Below, one piece after another: positions 1 through 7,415 of a stretch of DNA of 47,336 bases. Numbering within the stretch: the stretch's first letter is position 1; every line of letters starts with the position of its first letter. The stretch lies in NCBI GenBank assembly GCA_001828855.1, contig MHZT01000050.1, positions 1 to 47,336 on the forward strand, read 5' to 3'. The position numbers and the translations under genes were made by a program. Under the pieces are notes generated by a model. The model worked only from the letters and a program-made list of their open reading frames with translations. It was not told the DNA's origin and made no database searches. The DNA is from Rhodobacterales bacterium RIFCSPHIGHO2_02_FULL_62_130. GTDB lineage: Bacteria; Pseudomonadota; Alphaproteobacteria; Rhodobacterales; Rhodobacteraceae.

Positions 1-212
1 GCTTCACCGCACTCGGAACACCCGTTACGCAACGCGCAGGATAGGTCTGTCCAAGGGAAGGGGCACTCCGACCTTCAGGGGATTTGCGCAACAAAGCCTC
101 AAAGAGGTCTGGCATTTTTCGATCCTTTTAGCTCCGTTTGAGCAAAGGCTAGGGCGACCGGATGCCTCCAGAAAGTTGTAGGTGAATGCGGTAAGGTCGC
201 GGACGAGGTGAC

Positions 213-626
213 TTACTTGGGTGTCAGTGGCATTTTGGCTGGGCCTTCCACCGGTGGTTTAACGAGGCCTTCTCGGTATACACCCATTGAAAATTGGCGA
301 GAATACTCTTTCGCATCCCTTTCCTCTTGCTCCCGGCGCTCCTTGTCGAATTGGGCGATTGCCCGCTCGGCTGGCAGCCTTATGTCCCGCTTTATCTCCA
401 AGATTCTGAATATTTCCTCCAAAACGAGGCCGAATTTGGTCGATGAGTGACCACCCTGACTGGATGTGCCAAGGGTAGGTCTATTGCCAGTGTACCGATG
501 GAACAAACGCGCAAAGCGAAGGGCGATGATGTGGGCAAAATGGTCTGGTGGGCGATGTGACATGCTCCAGAACATTTCCTCTTGAGCAGTCAGTTGTTCC
601 AAGATTGCCTGATAGGCGAGAACCAT
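213..626 (-). CDS. hypothetical protein, downstream part of a gene split by an in-frame stop
   Basis: This reads as a 137-residue charged protein of no family I recognise. It has a helical stretch rich in Glu, Arg and Lys near residues 85-105 and a Pro-rich C-terminus. The same frame is open upstream of the ATG for 30 more codons, back to a TGA at 717-719 that ends the neighbouring reading frame (717..1007). The two pieces therefore lie in one frame with a single stop codon between them. I see no ATG, GTG or TTG in those 30 codons, so the ATG at 626 is the first plausible independent start. Base composition is less GC-rich than in the catabolic genes to the right. It may be the tail of a decayed gene or a separate small gene. 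Confidence 0.45.
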   Translation of the reverse strand: MVLAYQAILEQLTAQEEMFWSMSHRPPDHFAHIIALRFARLFHRYTGNRPTLGTSSQGGHSSTKFGLVLEEIFRILEIKRDIRLPAERAIAQFDKERREQEERDAKEYSRQFSMGVYREGLVKPPVEGPAKMPLTPK

Positions 627-716
627 ATCCCGTAAGATTTCGCGGGAACCTTCAAAGAAACCAGTTTCTCGAATGTTCTGAATGGCCAGATCCCGCGATG
701 AACCGCCGCGAAGTCT

Positions 717-1007
717 TCAGCGCCGAGTCCCGTTGCGAATTGCCATGTCCACATCTTCCTGGATTCGAGCTTTCTTGGGGGCCGTCCCGCCGTCTCCATC
801 GTCGATCAATTTCAGAACTGCGTTCAGGTGCTTTACGGTGCCTTCTATAATTTTCAGTTCGCCCAAGAATTCATGCTTGGTTTTGTGAAGGGCAACCTGA
901 GAAATAGCGAAAGGTGGATGCTCCTGACCAGCGTACTTTGGTTCGGTCGGTGAGAACAGATCATCCACCAACTGATTTAACCGATCAATCTTGTCTCGGT
1001 CGTGCAT
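717..1007 (-). CDS. hypothetical protein, upstream part of a gene split by an in-frame stop
   Basis: This is a 96-residue, mostly helical, charged protein starting with an ATG at 1007. I do not recognise a family. Its TGA stop at 717-719 is followed in the same frame by an open stretch that runs on into the reading frame ending at 213, so the natural product may once have been one protein of about 264 residues. A single CGA-to-TGA change would explain the break, because the residues before it are Arg-Arg and the next is Arg. The gene sits at the left end of the window in a lower-GC border next to the catabolic operon. Function unknown. Confidence 0.45.
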   Translation of the reverse strand: MHDRDKIDRLNQLVDDLFSPTEPKYAGQEHPPFAISQVALHKTKHEFLGELKIIEGTVKHLNAVLKLIDDGDGGTAPKKARIQEDVDMAIRNGTRR

Positions 1008-1467
1008 TAACTCGTCTCCACGTGGACCTTACTGCATTTACTTTCGGTCATCTGGCTCTGCCATTGGACGCCGAAACATCTGATGCGGTTGGTCAGACGT
1101 CATGATTGCAGGCACCTTTCGAGTCAATCAATGTGTCTGACGAGCGCCTGCTACATATCTCAACCATTGTTCCGTCAGATCGCGCCGCCTTTGCGGAAAC
1201 AGCCCCATATAGAGGCACTCGGGACGCATTTGCCGTATGTCCGCAAATCGCCAACCCTGATGGCGACGGCTGATCTGCCGATCAGCACTCAAGCGACCTT
1301 CATCGCCGCCGCCTCTGCCGCTGCAGACCTGCAAAAGCCCCTCAACGTTCTGCTGACGATCCGCTGGCGCAGCCTCTTCAGTGACAACGACGTCAATGCG
1401 TTGCGCGTAAAGAGTCCTGCCGAAGCGCACGGCGTTCCGGCAGGGCGGTTGCCTTCTGGATGCCGCG
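1008..1467. other. 460-base stretch without a confident gene; possible gene remnant
   Basis: No full-length gene convinces me here. The plus frame from about 1083 to 1467 is open and contains a locally protein-like stretch around 1270-1400 (an Ala-rich helix, then a Leu-Leu-Thr-Ile-Arg-Trp segment). It ends without a domain I can name and runs into the 3' end of the alcohol dehydrogenase. It may be the N-terminal remnant of a mobile-element or plasmid protein, but I cannot show that. The minus frame over the same bases looks like a shadow. Confidence 0.3.
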
Positions 1468-2490
1468 TCAGGCATCCACGCGAAGCAGAACCTTGATCGC
1501 GCGGCGTTCGTCCATCGCCTTGTATCCTTCCGCCACTTGCATAAGGGGCAGGTCAAGATCAAAGACCCTGCCGGGTTTTATCTTGCCCGACAAAACGCGG
1601 TTCATCAGATCGGGAAGGAAGCGCCGCACCGGAGCGGGGCCGCCCAGCATCCGGCGTTGTGCAAAGAACATCTGCGTGCCATCAAGCGTGATACCGTGTG
1701 GCACACCAACATAGCCAAGGCTTCCGCCCGGCCGCGTTACGGCGATTGCCTGATCCATCGAGTCCTTGGTGCCAACACATTCCAGAACCGAATCTGCACC
1801 GATCCCTTGGGTAAGTTCCATGATGCGGGCGATCCCCTCTTCGCCTCGCGCGGCTACGATATCGGTCGCACCATAGTCGATTGCCAATTTCTGGCGGGTT
1901 TCATGCCGGCTCATCGCGATGATCCGCGCAGCGCCCATTTCCTTGGCCGCAAGCACACCCATCAATCCAACAGCCCCATCCCCCACCACCACAACGGTCG
2001 ATCCTGATCGCACGCCAGCAGCGTGTGCGGCATACCAACCGGTGCCAAGCACGTCTGAGGTCGCCAAGAGATCGACGATCTGGTCAGGCGAGGGCGCCTC
2101 GGCAGTGGCGACCAAAGTCCCATCTGCCAGCGGAACGCGGGCAAACGGGGCTTGTGCGCCGGACATGAACTCTCGCTGAACACAAGAGGAATGGAAGCCG
2201 TATTCACAATGCGGACAGGTATTGTCCGACAGACAGAACGACCCCACCACGAACTGGCCGGGCTTGACGGTACGCACCTCGGAGCCGACCTCGACGACAT
2301 AGCCGCAGTATTCATGGCCCATATGCATCGGGCCGTCCATTGGTTGCAGCCCCCGATAGGGCCAAAGATCCGACCCGCAAATGCAGGTCGCGGCGAGTCT
2401 GATGATGGCATCCGTCGACTTGAGAATCTTCGGGTCGTCAACACGTTCAAAGCGAATGTCTTGCGGTCCGTGCAGCACGGTTGCGAACAT
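1468..2490 (-). CDS. zinc-dependent alcohol dehydrogenase (medium-chain MDR family)
   Basis: This is a 340-residue MDR oxidoreductase of usual length, expected to oxidise an alcohol or polyol with NAD(P). Catalytic zinc ligands are visible as Cys38 (in CGSD) and the GHE motif at 58-60. Cys86, Cys92, Cys95 and Cys103 form the structural-zinc lobe. The Rossmann motif VGDGAVGLMG lies near residue 170. The start at 2490 is supported by an AAGGAG ribosome binding site 7 bases upstream. It is the last gene of the long minus-strand operon, 18 bases after the cyclophilin-like gene, so it probably acts on a sugar-derived alcohol or aldehyde of the same pathway. The substrate cannot be told from the sequence. 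Confidence 0.88.
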   Translation of the reverse strand: MFATVLHGPQDIRFERVDDPKILKSTDAIIRLAATCICGSDLWPYRGLQPMDGPMHMGHEYCGYVVEVGSEVRTVKPGQFVVGSFCLSDNTCPHCEYGFHSSCVQREFMSGAQAPFARVPLADGTLVATAEAPSPDQIVDLLATSDVLGTGWYAAHAAGVRSGSTVVVVGDGAVGLMGVLAAKEMGAARIIAMSRHETRQKLAIDYGATDIVAARGEEGIARIMELTQGIGADSVLECVGTKDSMDQAIAVTRPGGSLGYVGVPHGITLDGTQMFFAQRRMLGGPAPVRRFLPDLMNRVLSGKIKPGRVFDLDLPLMQVAEGYKAMDERRAIKVLLRVDA

Positions 2491-2508
2491 GGATTGTCTC
2501 CTTTTGAG

Positions 2509-2859
2509 TCAGGTTAAAATCTCGCTGTGCAGCGGATAGGTGCCGCGCCGTAACAAGGGGCTGATGTCGCCATCCATCCGCCCGATCCGGATCAGGCCGG
2601 GCGAATAGCGGTATCCGGCATGGAAAAAGGCAAGGTTGTGCCACGGGGCGTAGTAGCAAAGATCACCCACCCGCTCATCCCTGAAGGGACCGGCAAACCG
2701 CTGTGACAAGGGGCGTGGCAGGCGGGCGATCTTTTCGTTGTGGCTGTAATCCTCGATCGCAAGGTCCAGAGGCAGCAGCGTCAGGAAATCGCGGGCGGTC
2801 GGGTTGCCCTCAAGCGTTACGCTGAATGACTGTCCACCAAAGGAAAAGCCGACCCGCAT
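2509..2859 (-). CDS. cyclophilin-like fold protein
   Basis: This is a 116-residue protein with a beta-rich pattern and the segment GDLCYYAPWHNLAFF near residues 65-79. That pattern is typical of the small cyclophilin-like domain proteins that accompany dehydrogenases in sugar-acid operons. Its ATG overlaps the stop of the upstream beta-hydroxyacid dehydrogenase as TGATG (2857-2861), which implies translational coupling. A longer frame continues upstream only as a shadow of that dehydrogenase. No catalytic role is established for this family that I know of. Tight pairing with a dehydrogenase suggests an accessory, isomerase or small-molecule-binding role. Family assignment is by pattern, function is open. 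Confidence 0.72.
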   Translation of the reverse strand: MRVGFSFGGQSFSVTLEGNPTARDFLTLLPLDLAIEDYSHNEKIARLPRPLSQRFAGPFRDERVGDLCYYAPWHNLAFFHAGYRYSPGLIRIGRMDGDISPLLRRGTYPLHSEILT

Positions 2860-3779
2860 CAGCCGCCCTTCTTCACCTCGGCGGCCATGTCGATGCCGTT
2901 CATCTCGCCGACCATATCGCTGAGCATCGGCACATAATCCTCGCCCTGCCCCGTCGCGATGGCGTGGGTGTAATAGTGCTTGGCCGCCCCCGCCATGATG
3001 TTCATCACATCGGCATCCGACGCCATGTCGTTCAGATAGCGCAGGTCCTTGGCCGCATTGGCGATGGAAAACTTGTGCGAGTCGCGGTTGCGGTCGACCA
3101 CATATCCCATGAAGGTTTCGAAGAACCCGTTGCCCATGCGGCTGGGCGAGATCACCTCGCGGATGGTCTGGGGCGAGATGCCAACCTTGGCCCCCAGCAC
3201 CACGACCTCGGAGAACAGCGCCCCGTAAGACAGGCCGATGAAGTTCATCAGCAGCTTCATCTTGTGGCCGCTGCCGACTTCGCCGATGCGAGTGGATTTC
3301 GCGGCCCAAGTATCCAGAACGGGGCGGATGCGGTCAAACACCTCGGCATTACAGCCGACCATGGCCGAAAGCTGGCCTGCCTCGGCCTGCACGGGGGTGC
3401 CGCCCAAGGGGGCATCGACAAAATGCCCACCCTTGTCCGCAAGTTCGGCTGCCAGTGCCTCGGTCGAGGCGGGGTTGGCAGTTGAGGTGTCGATCACGAT
3501 CAGCCCTTTGCGCGCGCCCGCCAAAATACCTTCCGGCCCGCGCATCGTGGCATCGATCTGGGGCGAGTTTGACAGGCAGATGTGGATGATATCACAGACC
3601 TCGGCCATATGGCGGGGGCTGGACGCCTCATGCGCGCCTATGGCCAGCAGGCTTTCGACGGGGGTGCGGTTGGCGCGGCCCCGCACCCAAAGCTCATATC
3701 CTTTGACGCGAATGTTCTTGGCCATTCCATGGCCCATGAAGCCAAGACCGATGAAGCCGATGACGGGTTTGTCAGACAT
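2859..3779 (-). CDS. NAD-dependent beta-hydroxyacid dehydrogenase (3-hydroxyisobutyrate dehydrogenase family)
   Basis: This is a 306-residue enzyme with the family layout: dinucleotide motif GLGFMG at 11-16, substrate loop DAPLGGTP at 122-129 (a variant of DAPVSGG), and the catalytic lysine in GSGHKMK at Lys175. It should oxidise or reduce a 2- or 3-hydroxyacid such as a tetronate or tartronate semialdehyde. The start at 3779 lies 8 bases inside the end of OtnI and gives a natural N-terminus. A longer upstream frame is a shadow. It is a second enzyme of this fold in the operon besides LtnD, so it may accept another epimer or chain length. GarR/GlxR-like reductase is an alternative. Confidence 0.85.
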   Translation of the reverse strand: MSDKPVIGFIGLGFMGHGMAKNIRVKGYELWVRGRANRTPVESLLAIGAHEASSPRHMAEVCDIIHICLSNSPQIDATMRGPEGILAGARKGLIVIDTSTANPASTEALAAELADKGGHFVDAPLGGTPVQAEAGQLSAMVGCNAEVFDRIRPVLDTWAAKSTRIGEVGSGHKMKLLMNFIGLSYGALFSEVVVLGAKVGISPQTIREVISPSRMGNGFFETFMGYVVDRNRDSHKFSIANAAKDLRYLNDMASDADVMNIMAGAAKHYYTHAIATGQGEDYVPMLSDMVGEMNGIDMAAEVKKGG

Positions 3780-4563
3780 GGGCGGTATCCTTTGCGCGTG
3801 TGTCTTTGTATGCGGCCAGCCAGCCGAGGGTTTTGTCGGTATCGCCCGCAGGCAGGTATTCGGCACCGATGGGATGCCCCCAGCCAAGGGCAGCGATGCG
3901 GTCGAACACATAGGCATAGTCCAGCTCGCCATGATCGGGTGCGGCGCGGTCGGGGACAGAGGCCACCTGAATATGTCCGACCAGCGGCAGCAGATGCGCC
4001 AGCCTGCGTGTCACATCGCCTTCGATGATCTGGACGTGATAGCAATCAAACATCAGCTTCAGGTTCGGGGCGGCGACCTCGCGGATGATATCCGCCGCCT
4101 GCCCCGTGCTGTTCAGGAAATAGCCGGGGGCGTTATAGGGGTTCAGCGGTTCGATCAGGATCGTCACCCCGTCTTGCGCCGCCACCGTGCAGGCATAGCG
4201 CAGGTTGGCCACAAAGGTCGCCCTTGCGCGCGGGCCGCTGCTGTTGCCCGCCATGACGTGAACGGCTTTGGTGTCAATGGCGCGGGCATAGTCCAACGCC
4301 TGATCTATCGCGGCCTGTGCCTCGGCTTCGCGGCCCGGCAGGGCGGCAAGGCCGTTTTCGCCGATGGCGGTGTTGCCGCGGTGCGTGTTCAGGCCAAGCA
4401 TGGCAAGGTCGGTCTCTTGCAGGGCCGCGCGGGTGTCGGCTGCGGGCGTGTCATAGGGCCAGTGACACTCTACCGCGTCAAAGCCTGCGGCCTTGGCGGC
4501 GCGGATGGCTGCAGGCAGCGGGCGGTCGGCCCATAGAAAGCCAAGGTTCGCGGAAAATCTCAT
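3772..4563 (-). CDS. otnI: 2-oxo-tetronate isomerase (hydroxypyruvate isomerase family)
   Basis: This is a 263-residue TIM-barrel enzyme of the xylose-isomerase-like superfamily. It should interconvert 2-oxo- and 3-oxo-tetronate, supplying OtnK. Family hallmarks are visible: Glu138 in IEPLN, the PGYFL loop at 146-150, DCYHVQ at 173-178 and the second metal-binding Glu235 in GAEYLP. I chose the ATG at 4563 because it overlaps the OtnC stop as ATGA; a GTG nine bases upstream is the alternative. Its neighbours OtnC and OtnK and the upstream LtnD make the OtnI assignment stronger than the generic Hyi (hydroxypyruvate isomerase) name. Confidence 0.9.
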   Translation of the reverse strand: MRFSANLGFLWADRPLPAAIRAAKAAGFDAVECHWPYDTPAADTRAALQETDLAMLGLNTHRGNTAIGENGLAALPGREAEAQAAIDQALDYARAIDTKAVHVMAGNSSGPRARATFVANLRYACTVAAQDGVTILIEPLNPYNAPGYFLNSTGQAADIIREVAAPNLKLMFDCYHVQIIEGDVTRRLAHLLPLVGHIQVASVPDRAAPDHGELDYAYVFDRIAALGWGHPIGAEYLPAGDTDKTLGWLAAYKDTRAKDTAHV

Positions 4564-5210
4564 GCATCCCACTCGACGTTGAAGGTGGTGACCAGATCCT
4601 GCACCTGCGCGTCGGTCAGAAGGCGCGGGGTCATCCCCCGCGTCACCAGGGCAAGGCGAGCGGTTGCCTCAAGCTCTTCGATGGCGTTACAGGCGGCTTC
4701 GACATCCCTGCCCGCCACCACTGGCCCGTGATTGGCCAACATCACAGCGCTGCGTTTGCCTGCAAGGCCGCGCACCGCCTGCCCCATCGCGGGATCACCG
4801 GGGCGCATATAGGGCAGGAGTTTCACCCGCCCCAGCAGCATGATCGCATAGGGCGTGATGCGGGGCAGGAAATCGTCGGGGTCCACTTCGGGCAGGGTGG
4901 ACAGGGCGACCGAATGGCAGGCGTGCAGATGCACCACCGCCCCCGCCGTGCTGCGCGTGTCGTAAAAGGCGGCGTGCAGCGGCATTTCCTTGGTGGGCGC
5001 GTCGCCCCCGATGTGGCGCCCCGCCGCATCGAACCGCGCCAGCCGCGCCGGATCAAGCCTGCCAAAGCTGGTGCCCGTAGGCGACACAAGCAGCCCGCCA
5101 TCGGGCAAGCGAGCCGAGATATTGCCCGTTGAACCGCTGGTCAGTCCCCGAGTGAACATGGATTTCGCAAGTGTGCAGATCGTCTCGCGGAGGCGGGTTT
5201 CTTCGGTCAT
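4560..5210 (-). CDS. otnC: 3-oxo-tetronate 4-phosphate decarboxylase (class II aldolase family)
   Basis: This is a 216-residue class II aldolase/adducin-fold enzyme. In the OtnKCI pathway it decarboxylates 3-oxo-tetronate 4-phosphate to dihydroxyacetone phosphate. The phosphate/substrate loop GSTGNIS is at 26-32, the catalytic acid Glu75 lies in TKEMPLH, and the zinc ligands are His94, His96 (HLHACHS) and His161 (ANHGP). The ATG at 5210 overlaps the OtnK stop as ATGA, and its own stop overlaps the OtnI start the same way, so the three genes are translationally coupled. L-fuculose-phosphate aldolase is the fold relative, but the neighbours favour OtnC. Confidence 0.9.
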   Translation of the reverse strand: MTEETRLRETICTLAKSMFTRGLTSGSTGNISARLPDGGLLVSPTGTSFGRLDPARLARFDAAGRHIGGDAPTKEMPLHAAFYDTRSTAGAVVHLHACHSVALSTLPEVDPDDFLPRITPYAIMLLGRVKLLPYMRPGDPAMGQAVRGLAGKRSAVMLANHGPVVAGRDVEAACNAIEELEATARLALVTRGMTPRLLTDAQVQDLVTTFNVEWDA

Positions 5211-6469
5211 GCCAGACGCTCCAGCGCATCGGCGAAAAAGGTTTCGGCCCCGAAGTTGCCCGATTTCAGCGTGATCGCCACGTCCTGCCCGCCGCTTTGC
5301 GCGAAACACCACGGCACGCCTGCGGCAATCTCGGGGCCGATGTCCAGCCGCTTGATGCCCAGAGCCTTGGCCACAGCGCCCGAGGTCTCACCCCCCGCCA
5401 CCACAAAGCGCCGCGCGCCCTGATCGCGCGCAAGCACCGCGCAGGCGGCCAGCGCGTCTTCCACCAGCTTGCCCGCGCAGTCCTTGCCCAGCCGGTCCTG
5501 TGCCGCCCGCACGGCAACGGGTTCGGCGGTGGCGTAAAGCAGCGGCGTTGCCGCCATATCCTGCGCCGCAAGCCAATCCAGCGCAGGCCTCGCCCCGCGT
5601 TCGGCCAGTTCCAGCGGATCAAGCCGGAACGCAGGCCGTCCCGCCGCCAGTGCCGCCGCAACCTGACGGTTGGTCATTGCCGAGCAACTGCCCGACAGCA
5701 GCACCGCAGGCCCGTCAACTCGCGCAAACCCAGCACCCTGCCGCCGCGCGACCAAGCCTTGCGCAGCCCAAAGCGCGGGCAGCGGCATGGCCACAGCACT
5801 GCCCCCCGTCATCAGGGCCATATCCTGACAAGCCGCGGCAATCACCGAAAGATCGTCATTCGACACCGCATCCACCAAGACATGCGCGATACCTTGTGCG
5901 CGCAATTCGGCAAGCCGCGCCGCCAGAGCCGCCGCCCCCTTGGCCACGACCAGACGGTTTGCCAGCCCGACAGCGCCCGTGACCTGAGGTGCCAGAAGCC
6001 GCATCAGGTTAGAATCTCGCATCGGCGTCAGCGGGTGGTCCTTCATCGGGCTTTCCGCCAGGGGCTGTTCGCCCACGAACAGATTACCCATGAAGATGCT
6101 GCGCCCGTTTTCGGGGAAAGCGGGGCAATAGATCGTCTGATAGGCCCCCAGATCGGCCATCAGCGCCTCGGCCACCGGACCGATATTGCCCTGCTGCGTT
6201 GAATCGAAAGTCGAGCAGTATTTCCAGAAAAACCGCTGCGCGCCCGCGCGGCGCAACCACGCAAGGGCCGCGCACGTTTCGGCGACGGCATCGGCCACCG
6301 GTTCGGTCCGGCATTTCAGCGCGATGATCTCGATTGCGGCGGCATCAACGGGCGGCCCGTCCGGCACCCCCATCCGCAGCGAGACCGGCACGCCCGACCG
6401 CGCCAGCAATCCGGCAAGATCGGTAGCGCCGGTCAGATCATCGGCGATGGCTCCGAAATAGGTTGCCAT
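5207..6469 (-). CDS. otnK: 3-oxo-tetronate kinase (DUF1537 family)
   Basis: This is a full-length 420-residue four-carbon acid-sugar kinase. It should phosphorylate the 4-hydroxyl of 3-oxo-tetronate with ATP. The N-terminal domain begins with the characteristic ADDLTGATD at 9-17 and carries KYCSTFDST and PAFPENGR. The C-terminal nucleotide domain carries a Gly-rich GGETSGAV motif. It starts 3 bases after the LtnD stop and overlaps OtnC by 4 bases. The set of four genes is the complete known threonate-to-DHAP route, which makes OtnK more likely than the other DUF1537 members (DtnK, YgbK-type). Confidence 0.92.
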   Translation of the reverse strand: MATYFGAIADDLTGATDLAGLLARSGVPVSLRMGVPDGPPVDAAAIEIIALKCRTEPVADAVAETCAALAWLRRAGAQRFFWKYCSTFDSTQQGNIGPVAEALMADLGAYQTIYCPAFPENGRSIFMGNLFVGEQPLAESPMKDHPLTPMRDSNLMRLLAPQVTGAVGLANRLVVAKGAAALAARLAELRAQGIAHVLVDAVSNDDLSVIAAACQDMALMTGGSAVAMPLPALWAAQGLVARRQGAGFARVDGPAVLLSGSCSAMTNRQVAAALAAGRPAFRLDPLELAERGARPALDWLAAQDMAATPLLYATAEPVAVRAAQDRLGKDCAGKLVEDALAACAVLARDQGARRFVVAGGETSGAVAKALGIKRLDIGPEIAAGVPWCFAQSGGQDVAITLKSGNFGAETFFADALERLA

Positions 6470-6472
6470 GGG

Positions 6473-7363
6473 TCAGCCCTGCCCGGGCAGGGCAAGCTGC
6501 GCGTTGCGGGCATAGACCTTGGCCACAGCGGCATCATCCTCGCGCCCCAGCCCCATGCCGCTGGCAGCGATGAACTGCTGCAAGGCCGCGGCCGTCAATG
6601 GGGCCGCGAATTTGGACGCGCGTGCTGCATCCAGCACGATCCCCAGATCCTTGGGCCAGATATCCACCGCCGAATGGGGGGTGTAGTCGCCCGCCACCAC
6701 ATGCGGCGCGCGGTTTTCCAGCATCCAGCTTGTACCTGCGCATTTCGGAATGACCTGCACAAATGTCTCGGGGGTGATGCCTTGGGTCATGCCAAAGGTG
6801 ATCGCCTCGGCCATGGCGGCGATATGGGTGCCGGCAAGCATCTGGTTCACCGCCTTCATGGCCGACCCCATCCCTGCGCTGTCGCCCAGTTCGAACACGG
6901 TTTCAGCGGTTGCCGCCAGCACGGGCCGCGCAGCAGCAAAGGCCGCTGGCGTGCCCGATGCCATGATCGACAGCTTGCCCGCCGCCGCCTTGACCGACCC
7001 GCCCGAAATCGGCGCGTCAAGGTAATGCAGACCCATGCCTACACAGCGCGAGGCCATCGCACGGGCGAAATCCGGCGCGACTGTAACGCAACAGACCACC
7101 ACAGCCCCTTGCGGCAGGTGCGCGGCGATGCCCTTGGGGCCGAACAACACCTCCTCTACCTGAGCCGCGTTCAGCACCACCACCATGGCGGCCTCCAGCG
7201 AGGCTGCCTCATCCGCGATGTTGCCCGCCAGTCCGCCCGCCGCCTGCAACCGCGCCACCGCCGCCGCACTGACATCCGCGCCGCATACCGCATGGCCCGC
7301 CCGCAACAGCGAAGCGGCAATGCCAAAGCCCATGGAGCCTAGGCCGATCACGCCGACTTTCAT
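6473..7363 (-). CDS. ltnD: L-threonate dehydrogenase
   Basis: This is a 296-residue beta-hydroxyacid dehydrogenase with the GLGSMG dinucleotide motif at 7-12, substrate loop DAPISGG at 116-122 and catalytic Lys170 in MGSAMK. The NAAQ segment after the fourth strand is typical of LtnD rather than of tartronate semialdehyde reductase. It should oxidise L-threonate to 2-oxo-tetronate with NAD. I chose the ATG at 7363, which begins directly with the Rossmann strand; an upstream extension rich in Cys is not part of the fold. It lies immediately before OtnK and 52 bases after the aldehyde dehydrogenase in the same operon. Confidence 0.88.
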   Translation of the reverse strand: MKVGVIGLGSMGFGIAASLLRAGHAVCGADVSAAAVARLQAAGGLAGNIADEAASLEAAMVVVLNAAQVEEVLFGPKGIAAHLPQGAVVVCCVTVAPDFARAMASRCVGMGLHYLDAPISGGSVKAAAGKLSIMASGTPAAFAAARPVLAATAETVFELGDSAGMGSAMKAVNQMLAGTHIAAMAEAITFGMTQGITPETFVQVIPKCAGTSWMLENRAPHVVAGDYTPHSAVDIWPKDLGIVLDAARASKFAAPLTAAALQQFIAASGMGLGREDDAAVAKVYARNAQLALPGQG

Positions 7364-7415
7364 GATTTTCGTATCCTTCTGTCCCGCGCATCCCGCGCGG
7401 CAGTTTCCGCAACCG

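Noticed and set aside
717-719. In-frame TGA as a selenocysteine codon
   Set aside because: I see no SECIS-like structure after it and no redox motif around it; a nonsense change or two genes is simpler.
3238-4536. A 432-codon open frame on the plus strand
   Set aside because: It is antisense to OtnI and the beta-hydroxyacid dehydrogenase; no recognisable fold.
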